This document shows positions 1 to 5,060 of a stretch of DNA of 6,068 nucleotides, one piece after another (the stretch's first letter is position 1; each line of letters begins with the position of its first letter). The DNA is from Bryobacterales bacterium (GTDB taxonomy: Bacteria > Acidobacteriota > Terriglobia > Bryobacterales > Bryobacteraceae), in contig DOZZ01000172.1 in NCBI GenBank assembly GCA_003517725.1, positions 19,354 to 25,421 on the forward strand, read 5' to 3'. Made by a program: the position numbers and the translations under genes. The notes below the pieces were generated by a model. The model had not been told where the DNA came from and ran no database searches. It was given only the letters and a program-made list of their open reading frames with translations.

Positions 1-510
1 GTTGACGCGGGAGCCGTCGGTCAGCCGCGCGTCGACCATCGGGGTCGATTCATCCACGCGCCGGCCCACCTTCGAGACGATCCGGTCGATGATGCGCATC
101 AGGTGCTGGTTATCCCGGAATTGGATCGAAGTCAGTTCTAGTAAGCCACCGCGCTCCACATAGACGCTATAGGCGCCGTTGACCAGGATGTCCGAGATGG
201 TCGGGTCCGAGAGCAGCGCCTCGATGGGCCCCAGGCCGAACACTTCATCCAACACTTCTTTTGCCACGCTGGCGCGTTCGGCGCCGGTCAATAGCGTTGG
301 CTCGGCGTCCATGAGAGCGTACAGCGCGTGCAAAACCTCCTGGCGCACGCGGTCGACGTCGATGGTGGCGAGTGTTTCCAGGTTGATTTTTTCGAGAAGC
401 TTGCGGTGCAGAACGAATTTGAGCTCTTGATTCGGGGCGCGCACCGGCAGCGCGCGAAGCGAATCTGCCGGCGCGTCCGGGGCGGCCATTTCCTTGATGA
501 GCGGGGTCAT
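1..510 (-). CDS. cpaF: CpaF/TadA secretion ATPase of the Tad pilus, N-terminal part (cut by left window edge)
   Basis: This is the first 170 codons of the hexameric type II/IV secretion ATPase, which hydrolyses ATP at the inner face of the cytoplasmic membrane to drive Flp pilus assembly. After a variable N-terminus, residues 31-66 form the charged helical region usual in CpaF. Residues 92-112 carry the family signature GLGPIEALL followed by DPTISDILVNG. Residues 139-170 contain RIIDRIVSKVGRR and then DESTPMVDARLTDGSRVN, the conserved N-terminal domain just before the ATPase core. The Walker A, Asp-box and Walker B motifs lie beyond the edge and cannot be checked; family members are usually above 400 residues. 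The ATG at 510 overlaps the cpaB stop as ATGA (507-510). There is no good Shine-Dalgarno, so translation is probably coupled to cpaB. A later ATG at residue 8 has an AAGGA placed too close to be useful. Identification is firm. Confidence 0.95.
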   Translation of the reverse strand, partial: MTPLIKEMAAPDAPADSLRALPVRAPNQELKFVLHRKLLEKINLETLATIDVDRVRQEVLHALYALMDAEPTLLTGAERASVAKEVLDEVFGLGPIEALLSDPTISDILVNGAYSVYVERGGLLELTSIQFRDNQHLMRIIDRIVSKVGRRVDESTPMVDARLTDGSRVN

Positions 511-1442
511 GGCGTGCGAGGGGGCTGGGCCCCGGCGGAAGAAGGTGCTAAGAGCGTGGCGGGCAGGGCTGGCAATTCCCTCGGAACCTCGCTCAGCGGG
601 AAGCGGATATAAGTGCGATTGACGCCCCGGATCATCTCGATGGCCGGCGGGACCGGCGCCGCCGGTACCTGGGCTACGGGCGAAGCTCTGACCGCCGCTC
701 GCGCCTCCGGAACCTCGGCGGCCGGGTGTGCCACCGGTGGCTGGCCGTAGATGGCGGTCAGCTGGACCCCGGCGGAGACTTGATAACCGGCATCGGTGGA
801 ATTTCTCAAAACCAGTTGGATACGGCCTTCGCCGCTGGCCAACGTCAGTACCTCGGCGTCGTGCGGGCTCACCTCCAGCGTCACCAGCGTGGCTTTGATG
901 GCCTGACCTTTCGGTTCCGGCTGCAACACTTCGCCGGCCGAGAGCACAATCACGTTTTGCAGGACGGTACGGGTGACGCTGTCTTCCGAGCCCGGCGGCC
1001 GGCCGCTGAGCAGGACATCCACGCGCATGCCCGGTTGCACGAATCCCGCGACGCCAATCACGTCGTTTACGCGCACCGACACGGCGCGCTGCCCGGGCGC
1101 GATCATGGGCGCCAGTCCAGCGCCGCTGCCGACTGCCGCCAGGCGTTGCGGCAAAATCGGCTCGCCCGGAAAGATGGCGGCGATCACGGCCCGGTTCTGT
1201 ACCTCTTCCAAGGTGGCGAAGGAACCCACCGGCCGGAGACTTACGGGCACGTCCACAATTTTCAGGTCAATGCGCCGAATCAGGCTGCCCACCGGCAAGG
1301 CGGTGGCGCACACCACCACCGGAACCGAGCGCGGGTGCGCTCCCTGTTGCGCGGCCGAAGCCGCAAAGCGGTAAAACAAGGCTGCGGCGGCGGTGGCAAA
1401 ACCGGCGCTAAGCGCCAACACCATCAGAAAACGGCGGTCCAT
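507..1442 (-). CDS. cpaB: CpaB/RcpC Flp pilus assembly protein
   Basis: This 311-residue protein is the periplasmic, membrane-anchored CpaB/RcpC subunit, thought in the family to support the outer-membrane secretin. Residues 5-23 form a single N-terminal membrane anchor. Residues 39-101 match an SAF domain (VPVVVCATALPVGSLI, then DVPVSLRP and FPGEPILPQRL). Residues 110-235 match the RcpC domain (APMIAPGQRAVSVRV, then VAGFVQPGMRVDVLL). A Pro/Ala-rich linker at about 235-267 leads to a C-terminal IEMIRG motif (268-273), as seen in many CpaB proteins. An in-frame GTG lies 24 bases upstream, but I prefer the ATG at 1442 because GGGAG stands 8 bases before it and the protein then starts directly with Met-Asp-Arg-Arg and the anchor. 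It lies 33 bases after the membrane-protein gene and overlaps cpaF by 4 bases. In many tad loci the secretin gene follows cpaB; here cpaF does. Confidence 0.95.
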   Translation of the reverse strand: MDRRFLMVLALSAGFATAAAALFYRFAASAAQQGAHPRSVPVVVCATALPVGSLIRRIDLKIVDVPVSLRPVGSFATLEEVQNRAVIAAIFPGEPILPQRLAAVGSGAGLAPMIAPGQRAVSVRVNDVIGVAGFVQPGMRVDVLLSGRPPGSEDSVTRTVLQNVIVLSAGEVLQPEPKGQAIKATLVTLEVSPHDAEVLTLASGEGRIQLVLRNSTDAGYQVSAGVQLTAIYGQPPVAHPAAEVPEARAAVRASPVAQVPAAPVPPAIEMIRGVNRTYIRFPLSEVPRELPALPATLLAPSSAGAQPPRTP

Positions 1443-1450
1443 CAATAGGT

Positions 1451-1455
1451 CTCCC
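1451..1455 (-). promoter_or_regulatory. Ribosome binding site deciding the cpaB start
   Basis: GGGAG on the minus strand lies 8 bases before the ATG at 1442. It supports this start over the in-frame GTG at 1466. Confidence 0.65.
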
Positions 1456-1475
1456 GTCTGGCCCACATATTTCGC

Positions 1476-2999
1476 TTATCGGCTGTTTGGCGCGGCGAGT
1501 TTAGGCGTGTCTCGCGGCGCATCGACGCGTTCAAACAAGATCGCCTGGAAATCGCGATCCACCGGCTTCCAATCGGAGCGTGTCGCCAGTAGTCCGGCCA
1601 GCGGCCACTCGACGGGCACCAGGGCCAGGCGGACGCCGGCTGGCTTCAGCAACTCGACGCAGCCTGGGCTGCCTTGCAGCAGGCGGCTATAAGCGGGCCC
1701 GCGCCAGACCGCGAAGAAGTCACTGCGGCCATCGAAAAAGACGCGCAGCGCGGGATACCGGCGATAGATCAGATAATCGCTCCACTGGTCGCTGCTGAAG
1801 ACTGCCGCGGGCTGGCCGGGCGCGCCTCCGAGGAGACCCCAATTGCGATTCACGATGGCACTCGGAAATTTGTTGGCGGGAAAGTCGGCCGGCCACCGCT
1901 GGCCCCACGGGAACATCAACAGCACGCCACAGAGAAGCGCGGGGGCGCTGCTGAAGCCGGTGGTCCAAGCCCGCCACTCGGCTCCCGCGCGGCGCAACAC
2001 CTGGCCCAGGGCGGCGCGCCCGGTGCGATTGCTCCAGCGGGCCCAGCACGCCTCCAACTCGCTGCTGATATAGGGCGCGGCGGTCACGCAGTAGATCGGG
2101 ACGTGGCGCGCCGACCCCAGCGCCTGGTGTCCCCAGAACAACAGCAGCCCGCACCCGGCCCATCGCCGGCGGCGCGCCAGGCCCGGCCACAGCACCAGTC
2201 CCAGTGCCAGCAGCATCTCGAATTGCAACAGACCCTCGGAGCGGAACTGCGGGGACTGGAACTCCTGGATCGAGTTTCGGATCCAGTCGCTCTGTAAGTA
2301 CGCCAGGACGTGCAGGTGCAGGCGCCAGCCATAGGGATTGACGCACGTCGCCAGCGCGCACAGCGCCGTTAACCACGCATACCGGCGGGCTCGCCCGCGC
2401 GCCTCGAAGCAAGCCTCGAGGAAGACTGCCGCGAGCATCGGAAAAAGAGCCAGAAAGCCGCCATGCAGGTTGCACCACAGCGCGACCAACAGTGGCAAGC
2501 CCCAGACCCACGGCGTGGGCTCCCGGCGATCGCGATCGAGGGCCCAGGCGCAGACGGCCAGCAGCAGCAGAGTTAGTACGTGCGGCCGGGCCAAAAAATG
2601 GAGGCTCGACGCGCCGGTCGCGAGCAACACCACAGGCAGCGCCACCAGCGGGTTCGCACCGCGCCAAAGACAATGCCGCAGTACCACCGCAAAGGTGGCG
2701 GCGATGACGGCGCCCGAAAAAAATACCACCGCTTTCAAACCGGCCATGCGGTGCAGCAGCGCGTACAGGACGTCCGTGAGCCATTCCCAGGAAAACCAGA
2801 GATGGCCGGCGGTACCGATCGCGAAGGGGTCGGCCCGGGGGAAACAGGCGCACGCCAGAATTCTTTCACCATTACGTATGTGCCAGCCGGTATCGCCATC
2901 GGCCAGCAGCACCGACCAGCCGTCGCCCGCGGCAAAGAGCCACAGCAGCACAGCGATAAAGAACAGCTCGGGCAGCGTCGGTAGCCATCTCGGGGTCAT
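1476..2999 (-). CDS. Polytopic membrane protein, GT-C glycosyltransferase-like, embedded in the tad operon
   Basis: No characterised family is firmly recognised. The 507-residue protein has about 9-11 predicted membrane segments, for example near residues 10-25, 88-107, 118-137, 140-154, 164-198 (two), 207-224, 257-275, 279-312 and 352-366. The first outside loop holds DGDTGWHIRNGE (D34, D36) followed by SWEWL (70-74). An acidic motif after the first membrane helix is typical of GT-C enzymes that use lipid-linked sugars, hence the suggestion. Other conserved-looking motifs are NLHGGFLAL, NPYG, QEFQSPQF and SARHVPIY. A soluble tail from about residue 395 contains SSDQWSDYLIYRRYP and VFFDGRSDFF. 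I recall similar proteins annotated as hypothetical or family-39-like in Acidobacteriota. The start is uncertain: the ATG at 2999 lacks a clear Shine-Dalgarno, and an in-frame TTG at 3038 would add 13 residues. The gene sits 58 bases after a tadE-like gene and 33 before cpaB, so it is probably co-transcribed. Glycan transfer to pilins or envelope is inference only. Confidence 0.8.
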   Translation of the reverse strand: MTPRWLPTLPELFFIAVLLWLFAAGDGWSVLLADGDTGWHIRNGERILACACFPRADPFAIGTAGHLWFSWEWLTDVLYALLHRMAGLKAVVFFSGAVIAATFAVVLRHCLWRGANPLVALPVVLLATGASSLHFLARPHVLTLLLLAVCAWALDRDRREPTPWVWGLPLLVALWCNLHGGFLALFPMLAAVFLEACFEARGRARRYAWLTALCALATCVNPYGWRLHLHVLAYLQSDWIRNSIQEFQSPQFRSEGLLQFEMLLALGLVLWPGLARRRRWAGCGLLLFWGHQALGSARHVPIYCVTAAPYISSELEACWARWSNRTGRAALGQVLRRAGAEWRAWTTGFSSAPALLCGVLLMFPWGQRWPADFPANKFPSAIVNRNWGLLGGAPGQPAAVFSSDQWSDYLIYRRYPALRVFFDGRSDFFAVWRGPAYSRLLQGSPGCVELLKPAGVRLALVPVEWPLAGLLATRSDWKPVDRDFQAILFERVDAPRDTPKLAAPNSR

Positions 3000-3036
3000 G
3001 TGGCGTTCTACTGTCTTGATCGGGCGCAACGGGCCC

Positions 3037-3052
3037 AAGCTTTAGTCCCGCG
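3037..3052. repeat. Short motif shared with the divergent intergenic region
   Basis: AAGCTTTAGTCCCGCG matches 4999-5013 except for one extra T. It lies in the 58-base gap between the second tadE-like gene and the membrane-protein gene. Only this half is shared; the left arm of the palindrome at 4988-5015 is not conserved here. It could be a regulatory half-site, a degraded intergenic repeat or chance. Confidence 0.3.
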
Positions 3053-3057
3053 GCCGG

Positions 3058-3486
3058 CTACTGTAAGCTACCCATGCTTTGGGCCGGCAGCACGGCGCGG
3101 AACTGGCGCGAGGCGTAACTGCCTTGGACGAAGGGTCCCGCGAAGGCCAGCGGGAAATTCGAGATGATGACCTCGATGCGGTCGCCGGCGACCCCGGCGT
3201 TGTAGCGGTTAACGGTCACCATCGACGGCTGCAATCCAAAAAGCCCGGAAGACTGCCCCGAGGAGTACGGCGAGTTGTAGGCAACCACGTTGGCGATGGC
3301 GGTGGGATCGTAGGTGTTGACGACGGCATAGCGCGCGCCGGCCCGCGCGCGATCGCCTAGCATAGCCTCAAAGAACATGACCTGCCCGATGTCGAGGACC
3401 TCGAGAAAGGCCATCAGGAACACCGTGAGGACCAGCGTCGACTCCAACATGGCCGAACCGCGGGTGGAGCGACGGCGCGGCTTCAA
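3058..3486 (-). CDS. tadE: TadE-like minor pseudopilin (second copy, TTG start)
   Basis: This 142-residue TadE-family protein is a membrane-anchored minor pseudopilin of the Flp pilus. The N-terminus MKPRRRSTRG is followed by SAMLESTLVLTVFLMAF. Gly10 and Glu15 fit the prepilin pattern of a cleavage Gly with Glu at +5, then a hydrophobic helix at about 16-36. Residues 45-72 (DRARAGARYA, then IANVVAYNSP) match the TadE family, and DRIEVIISNFP (102-112) fits the beta-rich C-terminal part. The frame stays open to 3624, but that extension overlaps the previous gene and reads like a shadow (rich in His, Arg and Gln). The TTG at 3486 gives the expected basic start and overlaps the upstream TGA as TTGA, so coupling is likely. 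An ATG at 3450 would remove the basic stretch and the cleavage Gly and is less likely. It might be called TadF in other schemes. Confidence 0.85.
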   Translation of the reverse strand: MKPRRRSTRGSAMLESTLVLTVFLMAFLEVLDIGQVMFFEAMLGDRARAGARYAVVNTYDPTAIANVVAYNSPYSSGQSSGLFGLQPSMVTVNRYNAGVAGDRIEVIISNFPLAFAGPFVQGSYASRQFRAVLPAQSMGSLQ

Positions 3487-3932
3487 AGTTTCCAAACCCC
3501 CATGTAGCGCACGGTGGTGAAAGGCTTGCCGTTCCAGGTCCAGCTGTTGAAAACCGCGTTGCAGGTGTAGCCCTGAATTGTGATCGTGATGGTCTGCGGC
3601 GCGCCGGCCGTGTCGGTGGTCCACGTGACCGCGACCTCGCCCGTGGTCAGTCCCGGCACCAGGGGCGTGACGCCCCCGTCGGGGTCGCCAAAGACGACGG
3701 CATTCTGGATCTTGGCGATGAAAGTCTGGGCCGTGGCGTCGAAGTCGACGTTCGAGGCGTAGGCCGCCGCATTCTCGACCGCAATGGCAAGGGCGTTATA
3801 GCAATAGATGGCATAGCCGAACTGAAAAATGCCCGCGAGGCACGTCCAGAGCAGCGTAAAGGACAGCGCAAACTCGATCAGAACGCTGCCGGCGCGTCTT
3901 CTATTGCACGAGCGCGACTTGGTACAGACCAC
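3483..3932 (-). CDS. tadE: TadE-like minor pseudopilin (first copy, GTG start)
   Basis: This 149-residue TadE-family protein is a minor pseudopilin held in the inner membrane before assembly. RRRAG (11-15) is followed by SVLIEFALSF. Gly15 with Glu20 at +5 is the prepilin-type processing pattern, and residues 21-45 form the hydrophobic helix. FQFGYAIYCYNALAIAVENAAAYAS (residues 36-60) is the typical TadE segment after the helix. The C-terminal part contains QTITITIQGYTC and ends with GKPFTTVRYMG, also common in the family. The only in-frame start that keeps the basic N-terminus is the GTG at 3932, within the last 32 bases of tadG; a GGAGG eight bases upstream strongly supports it. It overlaps the next tadE-like gene by 4 bases. 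C31, C44 and C124 are further cysteines besides C3 and C9; whether any form disulfides is unknown. Confidence 0.9.
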   Translation of the reverse strand: MVCTKSRSCNRRRAGSVLIEFALSFTLLWTCLAGIFQFGYAIYCYNALAIAVENAAAYASNVDFDATAQTFIAKIQNAVVFGDPDGGVTPLVPGLTTGEVAVTWTTDTAGAPQTITITIQGYTCNAVFNSWTWNGKPFTTVRYMGVWKL

Positions 3933-4956
3933 CGCCTAGACCTCCGCCCTGGTGATTGCCGAATTCCACGCCGGCGCCGATATATTCGGCGCAACACGAA
4001 CTCGCGTTACCCGAACCGCAGGGGCTGGGATCGAGGAAAAAGGCGGCGAAGCCGGCCACACGCGGCGTGGCCTGAGCGTCGTTCACCGGGACGATCAGAA
4101 TGCGGCGCCCATTGCCTTGATAAGCGCTGAAATTCGGGGCCGTTGTATCGGTGTCCTGGTTGAAGCGCGTTTGCACCGAGCCCGGTATATTGCCGTTGCC
4201 GGAGTACATCGTAACCGGCGAACCGACCGTCAGCGGAAGCGGTAGGAAAAAGTTGTTGCTGACGATCACGGTATCGAGCGCGGAATTGCCGGTGCCCTGA
4301 CCCACATCCATGAAGCCGCGGTTACTCGACCCGCCGGCCGCTGTCAGGCCGGCGTCCCCGGCACAGCCCGTCGCCTGCCCCAGCGGAGGCCATTTGAGGG
4401 TGTACTGCGTGCCCACGGTGAATCCAAAGTTCGGGTCGGCGGCATTGTGCGCGTCCGGGCTGAAGGGAGAAAGCCCATCGCCGAGGTTGCTGCGAATCAG
4501 CTGCCCGGCAATGGCCGTGGCGGAAACCGGGGCGGTGCTGGAGACCGACGGCAAGATCGGAAGAAAATACAGCGGCATGCTGCCGGCCACGCTGACCTGA
4601 ACGAACACCACGCCGACCGCCGTGGGCGGCGAATTCAGAAAGGGCCCGGCCGAGCTGCTGGCAAAGGCTACTTGCGGAGTGGCCACGGCCTGACTCCCAA
4701 AATTCCAGCTATTGGGCGGGCTGCCTAGGCCACCCTGCGCCGCGGCAGTGGCCCGGGCCAGCCCGGCGGATGTGCCGTCCAGTGTGTAGGCCGCAGCCAC
4801 CGAGGCGGCATCGGCATAGCCCTGCAGTTCGGACTTCGCGACGTACAGATGCCCGAGGTCGACGGCCAGGCCGAGCATCGCGACGATGACGACAAGGCTC
4901 ACGCCGAACGACAGGAGTACGAATCCGCGGCGGCGGGTGGAACGGATTGAAGGCAT
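3901..4956 (-). CDS. tadG: TadG-like pilus assembly protein, first gene of the minus-strand operon
   Basis: This 351-residue protein has the N-terminal putative Tad/TadG domain. RSTRRRGFVLLSFGVSL (5-21) leads into a membrane helix at about 12-32. LGLAVDLGHLYVAKSELQ (28-45) and then YADAASVAAA (47-56) are the hallmark of this family. The far C-terminal part has GNGRRILIVPV (281-291) and VAGFAAFFL (300-308), a common ending of TadG-like proteins. Residue +5 after the possible processing Gly11 is Ser, not Glu, so prepilin-type cleavage is doubtful, unlike in the two TadE-like neighbours. A Cys cluster (C313, C321, C322) plus C198 could form disulfides outside the cytoplasm. Residues 335-344 are Gly-rich and their codons contain the ribosome binding site of the next gene. 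The ATG at 4956 has AGAGGGG seven bases upstream. TadG is thought to anchor or tune pilus assembly, but its exact role is unsettled. Confidence 0.9.
   Translation of the reverse strand: MPSIRSTRRRGFVLLSFGVSLVVIVAMLGLAVDLGHLYVAKSELQGYADAASVAAAYTLDGTSAGLARATAAAQGGLGSPPNSWNFGSQAVATPQVAFASSSAGPFLNSPPTAVGVVFVQVSVAGSMPLYFLPILPSVSSTAPVSATAIAGQLIRSNLGDGLSPFSPDAHNAADPNFGFTVGTQYTLKWPPLGQATGCAGDAGLTAAGGSSNRGFMDVGQGTGNSALDTVIVSNNFFLPLPLTVGSPVTMYSGNGNIPGSVQTRFNQDTDTTAPNFSAYQGNGRRILIVPVNDAQATPRVAGFAAFFLDPSPCGSGNASSCCAEYIGAGVEFGNHQGGGLGGGLYQVALVQ
3941..3945 (-). promoter_or_regulatory. Ribosome binding site inside the tadG end, deciding the tadE GTG start
   Basis: GGAGG on the minus strand lies 8 bases before the GTG at 3932 and inside the Gly-rich codons at the tadG C-terminus. 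It is the strongest Shine-Dalgarno in the window and justifies the non-ATG start and the 32-base overlap. Confidence 0.75.
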
Positions 4957-4963
4957 GCTTGGA

Positions 4964-4970
4964 CCCCTCT
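4964..4970 (-). promoter_or_regulatory. tadG ribosome binding site
   Basis: AGAGGGG on the minus strand lies 7 bases before the ATG at 4956. It supports that start and the start of the operon there. Confidence 0.6.
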
Positions 4971-4987
4971 CAATGCGTTAATCGGCC

Positions 4988-5015
4988 ATCGCGGTCAAAA
5001 GCTTTAGCCCGCGAT
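4988..5015. repeat. 28-base imperfect inverted repeat in the divergent intergenic region
   Basis: The arms ATCGCGG and CCGCGAT-like sequence face each other around a central AAAGCTTT. By eye 12 of 14 base pairs match; the mismatches are 4995/5008 and 4997/5006 or equivalents. The site lies about 30 bases from tadG and 45 from cpaE. It could be an operator for a dimeric regulator of both units, a small hairpin in the leaders, or a dispersed intergenic repeat. The core AAGCTTTAG plus CCCGCG recurs at 3037-3052. Confidence 0.55.
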
Positions 5016-5060
5016 CCGGAGCAACCTAAACCTGGCGCCGCGAACGGTCGATAGAAGAAC

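Larger units (their letters stand above)
4957..5060. promoter_or_regulatory. Divergent control region between the tadG operon and cpaE
   Basis: These 104 bases are the only place where promoters for both units can lie, unless promoters sit inside genes. On the minus strand AGAGGGG (4970-4964) is the tadG ribosome binding site. A TTGACC on the minus strand (4998-4993) resembles a -35 box, but no convincing -10 box follows at 16-18 bases, so I do not name a promoter. On the plus strand AGAAG at 5053-5057 is only a weak ribosome binding site for the GTG at 5061. The inverted repeat at 4988-5015 is the dominant structure. Confidence 0.5.

Noticed and set aside
726..1448. 240-codon plus-strand open frame opposite cpaB
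   Set aside because: Antisense shadow of a firmly identified gene in high-GC DNA. It is rich in His, Arg, Gln and Gly, with no recognisable domain.
1720..2853. 377-codon minus-strand open frame inside the membrane-protein gene
   Set aside because: It lies in another frame of the same strand and is Arg/Ala/Gly/Pro-rich, without hydrophobic segments or motifs. The overlapping frame has clear membrane helices and conserved motifs.
2338..3045. 235-codon plus-strand open frame opposite the membrane-protein gene
   Set aside because: Composition is rich in Ser, Arg, Lys and Ala with no domain pattern. It is a GC-driven shadow.
3041..3060. Possible terminator hairpin after the second tadE-like gene
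   Set aside because: The GC-rich stretch pairs poorly, with only scattered base pairs, and is not followed by a T-run on the minus strand.
3487..3624. N-terminal extension of the second TadE-like frame up to 3624
   Set aside because: It overlaps the first tadE-like gene by 142 bases and encodes a His/Arg/Gln-rich stretch unlike TadE. The TTG at 3486 gives the expected basic N-terminus.
4971..4998. Sigma-70-like promoter with TTGACC as -35 box for tadG
   Set aside because: No acceptable -10 hexamer lies at a normal distance, and GATTAA is only 9 bases away. Not called as a promoter.
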